From the NCBI RefSeq assembly GCF_009754905.2, contig NZ_CP066775.1:1984001-2048000 (forward strand): a DNA stretch of 64,000 nt, in the 5' to 3' direction. This DNA comes from Mucilaginibacter ginkgonis. Lineage in GTDB: Bacteria; Bacteroidota; Bacteroidia; Sphingobacteriales; Sphingobacteriaceae. This document shows positions 50,102-59,038 of the stretch, piece by piece. Both the position numbers and the translations under genes were made by a program. The notes beneath the pieces were generated by a model. That model was given only the letters and a program-made list of their open reading frames with translations. It was not told the DNA's origin and ran no database searches. Numbering within the stretch: position 1 is the stretch's first letter; every line of letters starts with the position of its first letter.

Positions 50102-52282
50102 ATGAAATTCTTTTACAAGATATATATCCTTGCTACGCTGTGCGCTATCGGCTTAACTGCATCGGCCCAGGATAAAACACAAAAACGCATTGAGCTTGAT
50201 AGCGTGATCATACGCGAAACACGGGCAAAACACCTTCCCGATGTAACGGGTACTACTATTAACGCCGGTAAAAAAACTTTTTTGGTGTTACCAACAGAAG
50301 GCAAAGCAAACTTAGCCGGAAACAACGCCCGTATGCTTTTTGCGCAAGTACCAGGCGTTAACGTTTGGGAGATGGACGGTGCAGGGCTGCAACTAAACAT
50401 CGGCACCCGCGGTACGGATACGCATCGTTCTATCGAGACAAACTTCAGGCAGAATGGTTATAATACCAACTCTGACATATTTGGCTACCCCGAGAACCAC
50501 TATACCCAACCTTTGCTTGGCGTTCAGGAAGTGCAGATAGTGCGCGGATCTGCAGCGTTGCAGTATGGCAGCCAGTTTGGCGGCATGGTTAACATGATCA
50601 TGAAAGGGCCCGACAGTACAAAGAAATTCGGCATTGAAAGTTATCAAAACGCAGGGTCAAACAATTTCTTTAACTCGTACAATGCTATCAGCGGCACCAG
50701 CGGAAAGATCAGTTATTACGCCTATTATTCTAACCGCAGCGGTGACGGATGGCGCCCTGATGCCGCTTTTAGCTACAAGGTTTATTATGCACACATAGCT
50801 TATCAATTTAATGCCAAAGGCACTATAGCTTTAGAATTTTCTAGGATGGATTATCGCCAGCAGATAGCCGGCGGTTTAACAGATGCCCAGTTTGATGCCA
50901 ACAACAGGCAGGCAACCCGTTTCAGGAACTTCTTTAACCCAGAGATCAACATCCCGGCGCTGATCTTTAATTACAACTTTAACCCTAACACTAAATTGAA
51001 TATTATCAGCCATGTCATTATCGGTCAGCGAAACAGTGTGCAATTTATTGCCAACCCCAACGTGCCCGATACGGTAAACACTGCATTAAAAAGCTACAAC
51101 CCCCGCCAGGTTGACCGCGACTATTACAAAGGCTTTACCGCAGAAGCCCGCCTGCTGCATAATTATAAACTGGGCGATATGATGAGCACCTTCACCGGCG
51201 GTGTGCGCTATTTTACCGAAACAACCAATCGCAGGCAAAAAGGCATTGGCACCACCGGCACAGATTTCGACCTGAGCATTGTGCAGCCTTATGGTATAGA
51301 TGTTAACCTGCATACAGATAACTATGCCGCCTTCGCGGAAAATATTTTCCGCATTACACCTAAATTCTCGGTAACGCCGGGCTTCAGGTATGAGCTGATC
51401 AAAACCTCGTTAGATGGCGTTGTAAATAACCGGACGTTTCCTGTAAATTATAACAGTCAGCGCAGTTTCCCCCTGTTCGGTACAGGCCTGCAATATCAGC
51501 TTACTGCTAACGGACAGCTTTATGGCAACATCTCACAGGCTTACAGGCCATACATTTACGCGAGCGTTACCCCTGCCGACCAGTTCAGCGTGATCGACCC
51601 CAATCTTAAAGACAGCAAGGGCTATGACATCGACCTGGGATACCGTGGCCGCGTAGGTTATATTTTTAGTTACGACGTTAATCTGTTTCGCGTTTATTAC
51701 GGCAACCGTGTGGGTAATTTAACGCTTACCAATGCGAGTAATATCTCGTACCTGTATGTGACCAACATTGGTAACATGGTTGCCAAAGGTATCGAGGCGT
51801 TTACTGAGGTATCGCTGCTGCGTTCATTCAACCACTCATCAGTAAGCGACATCAGGTTGTTCAATTCCTTCCAGTATGACCATGCCCGCTACATAAGCGG
51901 CGTGTATAGCCAGGGCGGTAAAATCCTGCCGCTTACCGGAAACTATGCCGAGGGAACCCCGGAGTGGATTGACCGCGCTGGTTTAACTTACCTGGACAGG
52001 CATATAACCGCTACCCTGCAATATAGCTATGTGGGTAAGAACTTTAGCGATGCCAACAACACCACATTTAACGCGATTGGCGCAAGCGGTATAGTGCCGG
52101 CGTATCATGTTTTTGATTTGGCGTTTAAATATTCATTCCTGAAACATTACCAGTTTACCTGCAACATCAATAATATGTTTGATGCTAAATACTTTACCCG
52201 CCGCATTAACATGTATCCCGGCCCCGGCATCCTGCCTGCCGAGGGGCGCACATTTAATATCGGTGTAGGGATAAAGATATAA
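50102..52282 (+). CDS. TonB-dependent receptor, FecA type
   Basis: A 726-residue outer-membrane transporter. A signal peptide (to ~SAQ) is followed by a plug domain with NARMLFAQVPGVNVWEMDGAGLQLNIGTRG and the FecA-like VQEVQIVRGSAALQYGSQFGGMVNM, then a 22-strand barrel ending in the aromatic-rich NIGVGIKI. FecA-type receptors import ferric citrate or siderophores using TonB energy. There is no CarboxypepD_reg N-domain and no SusD partner, so glycan import is unlikely. No ferric-uptake operator was identified. Confidence 0.9.
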   Translation: MKFFYKIYILATLCAIGLTASAQDKTQKRIELDSVIIRETRAKHLPDVTGTTINAGKKTFLVLPTEGKANLAGNNARMLFAQVPGVNVWEMDGAGLQLNIGTRGTDTHRSIETNFRQNGYNTNSDIFGYPENHYTQPLLGVQEVQIVRGSAALQYGSQFGGMVNMIMKGPDSTKKFGIESYQNAGSNNFFNSYNAISGTSGKISYYAYYSNRSGDGWRPDAAFSYKVYYAHIAYQFNAKGTIALEFSRMDYRQQIAGGLTDAQFDANNRQATRFRNFFNPEINIPALIFNYNFNPNTKLNIISHVIIGQRNSVQFIANPNVPDTVNTALKSYNPRQVDRDYYKGFTAEARLLHNYKLGDMMSTFTGGVRYFTETTNRRQKGIGTTGTDFDLSIVQPYGIDVNLHTDNYAAFAENIFRITPKFSVTPGFRYELIKTSLDGVVNNRTFPVNYNSQRSFPLFGTGLQYQLTANGQLYGNISQAYRPYIYASVTPADQFSVIDPNLKDSKGYDIDLGYRGRVGYIFSYDVNLFRVYYGNRVGNLTLTNASNISYLYVTNIGNMVAKGIEAFTEVSLLRSFNHSSVSDIRLFNSFQYDHARYISGVYSQGGKILPLTGNYAEGTPEWIDRAGLTYLDRHITATLQYSYVGKNFSDANNTTFNAIGASGIVPAYHVFDLAFKYSFLKHYQFTCNINNMFDAKYFTRRINMYPGPGILPAEGRTFNIGVGIKI

Positions 52283-52310
52283 ACTAGTTTACTAAGTCAT
52301 TTTAAAGAGG

Positions 52311-52336
52311 CCCTTTCGCTAAAGCGGAAGGGTTTT
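52311..52336 (+). terminator. Terminator of the TonB receptor gene
   Basis: CCCTTTCGC/GCGGAAGGG (one G-T pair), loop TAAA, then TTTT and a second T-run. 29 bp after the stop. Confidence 0.88.
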
Positions 52337-52379
52337 CTTTTTAATTAAACATTCGCGGTAACCGGTGGTTAGTGATACT

Positions 52380-52571
52380 ATGAGAGACGGATTATTTGAG
52401 TACGGCGACGCAGTAATAGTTACGGCTACCGACGAAAAAGGCATAGTGAATATTAACCAGGTTAGTGAAGATGACGCGATCGAGGTGAAACTTAATTCGG
52501 GAGAGATCAATCAATATCATCAGGACGATCTGGAATTTGATCTGGATTTCAGGCCCGACACGGGTGAATAG
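52380..52571 (+). CDS. Small acidic hypothetical protein
   Basis: A 63-residue protein. It looks like a small beta-barrel: FEYGDAVIVTATDEKGIVNINQ, AIEVKLNSGEINQYHQDDLEFDLD. The 'G-D-V-x-V...G-x-V' pattern with a final acidic stretch suggests an SH3/KOW-like fold, though no family is certain. ATG 52380 is preferred over GTG 52365. It is convergent with holA, 7 bp away. Confidence 0.6.
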   Translation: MRDGLFEYGDAVIVTATDEKGIVNINQVSEDDAIEVKLNSGEINQYHQDDLEFDLDFRPDTGE

Positions 52572-52578
52572 ACACAGG

Positions 52579-53601
52579 TTAGTGCAAGATCTTAAATAAC
52601 ATTTCTTTCATCAACTCGCCGTGCGGCGCACCGCCGTCTACCCCTTTTGAACGCAGATCACATTCGCGCAGCAGGCTAATGATGTTCATCGTTTTGCCGT
52701 AGTCAAAGCTGCGTGCCGCCGCCTCGTAATCCTTTGCGAAAAATGGGTTGATGCCCAATTCGCGTGCGATACCGTTTTGCGATTTATCCTTCAGGTAATG
52801 GACCTGCAGTATCTTGGTAAAAAAGGTATTAAGGTTTGCCAATACCACCACAATTGGATTTGCCTTTTGATTGGCATCAAAGTAGTTGATGATCTGGTTC
52901 GCTTTGAAAACGTCTTTGCGGGCAAGCGCGGTTTGTAACTCAAACACATTGTATTCTTTGCTGATACCAATATTATCCTGAATCTCTTTTAAAGATATCT
53001 CCTGACCGGCCGCGATGTTCAGCATTAACTTATCTAATTCATTGGCAATTTTAGACAGGTCGTTACCTAGGTATTCGGCCAGCATCGCGGATGCCTGCGG
53101 CGCGATCTTGTAACTCTTGGACGTCACGTAGCCTTTTATCCAGGCAGGCAGCTTATTGTCGTAAAGTGCCGCCGATTCAAAGATCAGCCCGTTTTTATCT
53201 ATCGCTTTGTATGCTTTTTTGCGTTTATCAAATTTGCCGTACTTATAGCAAAAAACCAGGATGGTGCTTGGCAGGGGATTATCCAGATAACTTAGCAGCG
53301 GGTTGATGCCTTTTTTATCGTCATCCTCTTTGCCCCATTTCATGTCCTGTGCTTCCTTGACCAGCACAACCTGGTAATCGGCCATCATGGGGTAACGTTT
53401 GGCAGCACCCAAAACGGTCATGATATCAGTATCCTTGCCATAAAAAACAGACTGGTTAAAACCTTTCTCGGCATCGGGTAAGATGTTGTGTTCAACGTAG
53501 TTACTCACCACATCAATGAAGTAAGGTTCCTCGCCGTGCAGTAAGTAAACAGGTTTAAATTTGCGGCTTTTAAGATCTTTAAGGATATCCTGGGCTGTCA
53601 T
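52579..53601 (-). CDS. holA: DNA polymerase III subunit delta
   Basis: A 340-residue clamp-loader subunit that opens the sliding clamp. The AAA+-like N-domain starts TAQDILKDLKSRKFKPVYLLHGEEPYFIDVVSNYVE; it has VVLVKEAQDMKW and, in the lid and collar, YLGNDLSKIANELDKLMLNIA and LQTALARKDVFKANQIINYF. ATG 53601 fits the family start. It is divergent from the HsdR_N gene. Confidence 0.93.
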   Translation of the reverse strand: MTAQDILKDLKSRKFKPVYLLHGEEPYFIDVVSNYVEHNILPDAEKGFNQSVFYGKDTDIMTVLGAAKRYPMMADYQVVLVKEAQDMKWGKEDDDKKGINPLLSYLDNPLPSTILVFCYKYGKFDKRKKAYKAIDKNGLIFESAALYDNKLPAWIKGYVTSKSYKIAPQASAMLAEYLGNDLSKIANELDKLMLNIAAGQEISLKEIQDNIGISKEYNVFELQTALARKDVFKANQIINYFDANQKANPIVVVLANLNTFFTKILQVHYLKDKSQNGIARELGINPFFAKDYEAAARSFDYGKTMNIISLLRECDLRSKGVDGGAPHGELMKEMLFKILH

Positions 53602-53668
53602 AAAACTTCCTGCCAATTTACGGATTTATGCATTAGGATTTGGCGCGCATTATCAGCAATTTCGCAGG

Positions 53669-54139
53669 GTGAACGTATTGCAGCCGTTAAATTTACCTCC
53701 CTATCCGTTTAAAATAACCGAGCGTGACGGCAGTTATTTCATGTTCGATGAGATCCGCAAAAAGGAAATCCTCGTCACACCGGAAGAATGGGTACGGCAG
53801 CACTTCATCCGGTTTCTGATCGGCCATAAAGGCTACCCAAAATCATTGATCAAAGTAGAAGGCGGGCTTAAGCTACACGGCATGCAGCGCCGCAGCGATA
53901 TATTACTGCATAACAACAACGGGCAAAAGATAGGCCTGGTAGAATGTAAAGCGCCGGGCGTGCCCATCGACCAAAAAGTATTTGAGCAGGCTGCAAATTA
54001 TAACATGGTGCACAAGGTGCAACTGTTAGTGGTTACAAACGGACTTACTACCTACCAGGCGCAAATCAATTTCGAAGAAAAGAATTATAAGTTTCTAGAA
54101 GAGCTCCCTGCCTACAACTCAGGCTTGGGGAACAGATAA
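53669..54139 (+). CDS. HsdR N-terminal-like nuclease-fold protein
   Basis: About 156 residues matching the HSDR_N domain (type I restriction enzyme R N-terminal). The nuclease core is visible as RRSDILLHNNNGQKIGLVECKAPG, the D...ExK motif, followed by VFEQAANYNMVHKVQLLVVTNG. It is a stand-alone protein with no HsdM, HsdS or helicase nearby, so it is probably not a restriction enzyme. The start is GTG 53669 or TTG 53678; the open frame upstream overlaps holA. Its end overlaps the next gene by 21 bp on the opposite strand. Confidence 0.85.
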   Translation: MNVLQPLNLPPYPFKITERDGSYFMFDEIRKKEILVTPEEWVRQHFIRFLIGHKGYPKSLIKVEGGLKLHGMQRRSDILLHNNNGQKIGLVECKAPGVPIDQKVFEQAANYNMVHKVQLLVVTNGLTTYQAQINFEEKNYKFLEELPAYNSGLGNR

Positions 54140-56092
54140 CAAGGCAAGCATTTTGTCTTTAAGCTCTTCGGGCTTAAACGGCTTGGATACATAATCATTC
54201 ATACCTACAGCATATACCTGGTCTTTAATGTCCAGCAATGCAGATGCGGTAAGCGCGATGATTGGTATGCCTGATTTTTTAGGGTCAGACATTTCACGGA
54301 TCTGAGAAGTTGCTTCAAAGCCGTTCAATACAGGCATCTGCAAGTCCATCAGCACAATATCAAAATTGGCTTTCTGCATCTCTTCAACCGCAACGGCGCC
54401 ATTCTCCGCAAACACGGGCGTGATTCCCCATTTAGATAATAGCTTTTTCATCAGCATCACATTCACCATATTGTCTTCTGCAATAAGAACACGCACATGT
54501 GACAACGAATCCTGCACTTCCTCAACCGGTGCAGCTGCAACAGGTTCCTGTACAGGAGGTATTGGATTATTTATTGTTGATGGGACCGGAACCCCAACAA
54601 CGTGCGCACCGGTATTAATTTCGGGAAGTGCTGGACTCATGCCCGTACCGTTCAAATCCAGCTTAGGTGCAGGAGGCGGCGGTGTAAAGGTCATGATGCG
54701 CTGCTGCGAATCTTTGGCGGCGATCTCGAATTCCATCTTAAATGAGAATTCAGATCCACGGTTTTCCTTACTGTTTACTACAATGTCAATGTGTTGCAGA
54801 TCAAGCAGGCGCTTAACAATGGCCAAACCTAAGCCGGTACCACCGTATTGACGGGTAGTGGACATAGACTCTTGCGCAAACGCTTCGAAGATTAGCGCCA
54901 TGTTATCTTTCTTGATACCAATACCTGTATCTTTTACAGAAAAGTTAACCAACAGGCGGTTTGCAGTGCTATCGAGGCAGGTAACAGTAACCCAGATATT
55001 TCCTTTTTGAGTAAACTTGATGGCGTTACTAACAAGGTTGAAAATAACCTGGGTAATACGCGTTGGGTCGCCTAAAACTGTACGTTGTTTCAAGACCTCG
55101 TCTATCTTAATCTGGAAACTTAAGCCTTTCTCGTTCGCTTTGATGATCTGTGCACCGCAAATGTTATCAAGCAACTCGGCAATGTTAAAGCGGATACTTT
55201 CAAAAGATATTTTGCCCGACTCGATCTTGTTAAAGTCGAGTACGTCGTTAACGATCGATAACAGGTTCGTTGCCGAGAATTTAAGGATCTCGAGGTTTTC
55301 CTTCTGATCCTCGCGCGGGGTACCCATCATCAGCAGGTTGGTCATCCCGATTACCGCGTTCAGCGGGGTACGTATCTCGTGCGACATGGTCGATAAGAAG
55401 TCCGACTTAGCCTGGGTTGATTGCTCCGCCTTTTGGATGGCAACTTCCAGCTCGGAATTTAATTTAGACTGTGCCGCGCTGGTAGACCAAAGCTGTTTGA
55501 TGTTGCCTAAGAAAGCTGAGTAAAAATGACTATGAATAAAGATGATGAGGATAAAGTTGATCAGGATAACCATAATGGTTATCGATGGATTAATGGCCTC
55601 CGGCTTAATCGGAATGAGATACATGTGCATGTAGCGCAGCACCATAAAGGCCATGGTAGGCACCAAATTTATCATAGAGTAGAACATGCCATAACGCTGC
55701 CCTACCGTATAAAAGCTAGCCAGGATAACTATCAGAATAAGCTGGATACATACGATATCTACAACCTGCGAAATAATATATAGATTGCTGATATTGAACG
55801 CCGTAACAACAATTAGTAACACGTGCGACACAGATTTCCAGTCGCCTGTTGCTGTAAGGTATTTAAACAGCACCGCGAAAATCAGGTTAATTAAAATACC
55901 GACGTATAGCAGGTAACTGTAATCGCCCTTTTGGGATTGTAAGAACAGAACTACCGTTGTTGCCGAGAAAGCAAAGAATGAAAAGATTAAGGCATAGTAA
56001 AGCAAACTCACACGCGCCTGGTCTAAAACAGACTGGTGGGGGTTAATTATCTTCTTTAATGAAAAATTAAATAAGCCCGCTTTGGTAGCCAT
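54119..56092 (-). CDS. Membrane-bound hybrid histidine kinase with C-terminal receiver
   Basis: A 657-residue kinase. About six membrane helices occupy residues ~30-195, forming the sensor without a large extracellular domain. A short helical linker leads to HisKA (FLSTMSHEIRTPLNAVIGM), ATPase boxes [22 protein letters not shown] and GGTGLGLAI, a Pro-rich linker (PPPPAPKLDL, VPVPSTINNPIPP) and a receiver with acceptor LMDLQMPVLNGFEA. It is transcribed alone; the cognate output regulator is not in the window. Confidence 0.92.
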   Translation of the reverse strand: MATKAGLFNFSLKKIINPHQSVLDQARVSLLYYALIFSFFAFSATTVVLFLQSQKGDYSYLLYVGILINLIFAVLFKYLTATGDWKSVSHVLLIVVTAFNISNLYIISQVVDIVCIQLILIVILASFYTVGQRYGMFYSMINLVPTMAFMVLRYMHMYLIPIKPEAINPSITIMVILINFILIIFIHSHFYSAFLGNIKQLWSTSAAQSKLNSELEVAIQKAEQSTQAKSDFLSTMSHEIRTPLNAVIGMTNLLMMGTPREDQKENLEILKFSATNLLSIVNDVLDFNKIESGKISFESIRFNIAELLDNICGAQIIKANEKGLSFQIKIDEVLKQRTVLGDPTRITQVIFNLVSNAIKFTQKGNIWVTVTCLDSTANRLLVNFSVKDTGIGIKKDNMALIFEAFAQESMSTTRQYGGTGLGLAIVKRLLDLQHIDIVVNSKENRGSEFSFKMEFEIAAKDSQQRIMTFTPPPPAPKLDLNGTGMSPALPEINTGAHVVGVPVPSTINNPIPPVQEPVAAAPVEEVQDSLSHVRVLIAEDNMVNVMLMKKLLSKWGITPVFAENGAVAVEEMQKANFDIVLMDLQMPVLNGFEATSQIREMSDPKKSGIPIIALTASALLDIKDQVYAVGMNDYVSKPFKPEELKDKMLALLSVPQA

Positions 56093-56177
56093 AATTTAAA
56101 TTCAACCGGAATAAATGTCCGCAAAACACATCAGTTTATAGGGGACATTTGAGGTCAAAGCAATCTCAATATTACAA

Positions 56178-58835
56178 TTAGTTTGCCAAAGCTGCAAGGG
56201 CTTCGTTTACAACTTTTAATTTCGATTCGGCATCGGCGCGCTTCTTCAGTTCGTTATCAACCACCTCTTGTTTGGCGTTTTGCATAAACTTTTCGTTTTG
56301 CAGTTTCGCGTTCACAGATTTCAAGAAACCCATTAGGTATTCGCTTTCCTTCTGCAGGCGTGCCTGCTCTGCAACAGGGTCTAACTTAGCCTGCAAAGGC
56401 ACATAATACTCATCTGTAAGAACCATAAATGACCCGGCTTGAGTCAATTTTTCTTTGACAAACCTGATATCCTGAACGTTGCCAAGCTTTCTAATGATGT
56501 TAAAATACCTTTCGAGTTCGACAGTAGAATTAAGTTTTACGGCAAGATCGACACCCTCTTTTGGCGCGATTTGATTGCTATTTCTAATATTTCGTATGCC
56601 TGAAATTATTTGCTTAATAGTTTCTACCTGCTGCAAAAGCGTTGGATTAATTTCCCCAACTTTGGGCATTTCTGCCACAATACAGCAGTCGGTCGGGGCA
56701 CGTTCGCCGAACAGTTCGTCATGCCATAATTCTTCTGTTATGAAGGGCATAAACGGGTGTAAAAGCTTTAAGATCTTCTCGAAATATTCGACCGTTACTT
56801 TATAAGTTTCCGCGTCGATCGGCTGCTGATAAGCAGGCTTGATCATCTCCAGGTACCAGGCGCAGAAATCGTCCCACACCAGTTTATAAGTAGCCATCAG
56901 TGCTTCCGATAAACGGTACTGACTAAAGTTGTCTTCGATCTCTTGCAATGCTTCATTGAACCTGCTTTCAAACCACTGTATCGCGACAGTATTGGGGTTA
57001 GAAAGATCTTGGTCAATCTCCCATCCCTTTACAAGTTTAAACGCGTTCCATACCTTGTTGCCAAAGTTGCGGCCTTGCTCGCAATAGCCTTCATCGAACA
57101 TCAGGTCGTTACCGGCGGGCGAGCTTAACAACATGCCTACACGCACACCATCTGCACCATATTTTTCGATCAGCCCAAGCGGGTCGGGCGAGTTGCCTAA
57201 CGACTTTGACATTTTACGGCCTAGCTTATCCCGAACGATACCTGTTAGATAAACATTGGTAAACGGTTTTTGCCCGCGGAACTCATGCCCTGCCATTATC
57301 ATCCTGGCTACCCAAAAGAACAATATCTCAGGAGCGGTTACCAGGTCATTAGTAGGATAGTAATAGTTAATGTCGGCATTGTCAGGGTTTTTAAATCCGT
57401 CAAATACAGATATCGGCCACAACCAGGATGAGAACCAGGTATCTACCACATCTTCTTCCTGGCGTAGGTCGGCAATTGTCAATTGTTTATTATCAGTTAT
57501 CAGTTGTTGAGCTTCAACCAAAGCTTCTTCAGCAGTCTTGGCAACAACGAACTTACCGTTTGGAAGATACCACGCCGGGATACGCTGCCCCCACCACAAT
57601 TGGCGGCTTATACACCAATCCTGCACATTTTCCATCCAATGGCGGTACGTGTTGATGAACTTTTCGGGGATTAGTTTTACATCACCATTTAATACATCGT
57701 TTAGTGCAGGTTTAGCCATCTCATCCATCTTGCAAAACCATTGCATAGATAATTTAGGCTCTATCACGGCGTCGGTCCGTTCAGAAAAACCAACTTGGGA
57801 TTTGTATTCTTCTACTTTCTCCAGCGCACCTGCCTCTTCAAGCATTACAGCTATTTTTTTACGTGCCGCAAAACGGTCTTCGCCCACAAGTATCTGTGCG
57901 CGTTCATTCAGGCTGCCATCATCATTCAAAATGTCGATACTTTCCAAGCCATGCTTTTGGCCAAGGTTGTAATCGTTCAGGTCGTGAGCAGGTGTAACTT
58001 TTAAACAACCGGTACCAAATTCCATATCCACGTACTCATCTTCAATAATGGGTATTTCTTTATTGAGCAGCGGAATGAACGCCTTTTGACCTTTGAGATG
58101 TGTAAAACGGGGATCATTAGGGTTGATACAAATCGCCGCGTCGGCCATAATGGTCTCGGGACGGGTAGTGGCAATAGTGAGAAAGTTGTCAGTTGCCGGT
58201 TCAGAGTTGTTTTTATTTTGACTTATCGCATAGCGTATATAATATAGCTTTTGGTTAACCTCTTTCCGGATAACTTCTTCATCGCTTACAGCGGTCTTGC
58301 CTTGCGGATCCCAGTTTACCATCCGCACCCCACGGTATATCCAGCCTTTTTTGTAGAGGTGTATAAAGCTGTCGATCACGGCGTCAGACAGGTCATCTTC
58401 CATCGTGAAACGGGTACGGTCCCAATCGCATGATGCGCCTAATTTCTTCAGCTGCTCCAGTATGATGCCGCCGTACTTGTCTTTCCATTCCCATGCGTAT
58501 TTCAGGAACTCTTCGCGGCTTAGGTCTTTTTTGTTGATGCCCTGTTCTTTAAGCATGGCAACAACCTTAGCTTCTGTGGCTATACTGGCATGGTCTGTAC
58601 CGGGTACCCAGCATGCATTTTTGCCTTTCATGCGTGCACGGCGGATGAGTACATCTTGTATGGTATTGTTTAACATATGGCCCATATGCAGCACCCCGGT
58701 AACGTTTGGCGGTGGTATTACAATGGTATAAGGCTCGCGTTCATCAGGCACAGACCTTAAGAAACCATTTGTTAACCAGTAATTATACCACTTAGCCTCT
58801 GCATCCTTTGGCTGATATGTTTTAGAAATACTCAT
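56178..58835 (-). CDS. valS: Valyl-tRNA synthetase
   Basis: An 885-residue class I aminoacyl-tRNA synthetase. HIGH-type PPNVTGVLHMGHML (~residue 45) and KMSKSLGNSPDP are intact; the editing domain has TTRPETIMADAAICINP and GTGCLKVTPAHDLNDY. The C-terminal ~70 residues form a coiled coil (ARLQKESEYLMGFLKSVNAKL) typical of ValS. ATG 58835 gives the family start; the longer frame covers the promoter and a repeat. A TATTTTTG box ends 6 nt before the ATG. Confidence 0.97.
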   Translation of the reverse strand: MSISKTYQPKDAEAKWYNYWLTNGFLRSVPDEREPYTIVIPPPNVTGVLHMGHMLNNTIQDVLIRRARMKGKNACWVPGTDHASIATEAKVVAMLKEQGINKKDLSREEFLKYAWEWKDKYGGIILEQLKKLGASCDWDRTRFTMEDDLSDAVIDSFIHLYKKGWIYRGVRMVNWDPQGKTAVSDEEVIRKEVNQKLYYIRYAISQNKNNSEPATDNFLTIATTRPETIMADAAICINPNDPRFTHLKGQKAFIPLLNKEIPIIEDEYVDMEFGTGCLKVTPAHDLNDYNLGQKHGLESIDILNDDGSLNERAQILVGEDRFAARKKIAVMLEEAGALEKVEEYKSQVGFSERTDAVIEPKLSMQWFCKMDEMAKPALNDVLNGDVKLIPEKFINTYRHWMENVQDWCISRQLWWGQRIPAWYLPNGKFVVAKTAEEALVEAQQLITDNKQLTIADLRQEEDVVDTWFSSWLWPISVFDGFKNPDNADINYYYPTNDLVTAPEILFFWVARMIMAGHEFRGQKPFTNVYLTGIVRDKLGRKMSKSLGNSPDPLGLIEKYGADGVRVGMLLSSPAGNDLMFDEGYCEQGRNFGNKVWNAFKLVKGWEIDQDLSNPNTVAIQWFESRFNEALQEIEDNFSQYRLSEALMATYKLVWDDFCAWYLEMIKPAYQQPIDAETYKVTVEYFEKILKLLHPFMPFITEELWHDELFGERAPTDCCIVAEMPKVGEINPTLLQQVETIKQIISGIRNIRNSNQIAPKEGVDLAVKLNSTVELERYFNIIRKLGNVQDIRFVKEKLTQAGSFMVLTDEYYVPLQAKLDPVAEQARLQKESEYLMGFLKSVNAKLQNEKFMQNAKQEVVDNELKKRADAESKLKVVNEALAALAN

Positions 58836-58841
58836 AGCGGG

Positions 58842-58849
58842 CAAAAATA
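58842..58849 (-). promoter_or_regulatory. -7 box TATTTTTG before valS
   Basis: Matches TAnnTTTG, 6 nt (CCCGCT) before the ATG. TTTA about 21 nt upstream is a weak -33 candidate. Confidence 0.6.
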
Positions 58850-58854
58850 ACAAA

Positions 58855-58878
58855 ACCCCCTTAATCCCCCTAAAGGGG
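58855..58878. repeat. CCCC-TAAA-GGGG repeat near valS
   Basis: The run CCCCCTTAATCCCCC then TAAAGGGG is the mirror of the copy at 4412-4432. It sits at the upstream edge of the valS promoter. Confidence 0.6.
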
Positions 58879-59038
58879 AATTTTAATTCGGTAATAAAAC
58901 CCATTTGATATTATACCACTCAATCACTTATTCACCAACTCCCTAATGCCCTCACTGACCGACTATACAAAAGGTAACAGTTTAGTTACTTGCATTACTG
59001 CCTTATAAGTAGTTAATTGAAACCCTTTTAACAACTAA

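Noticed and set aside
53561..53668. Longer N-terminus for the HsdR_N protein
   Set aside because: It overlaps the start of holA on the other strand and has no domain; the family begins near LQPLNLPPYPFKI.
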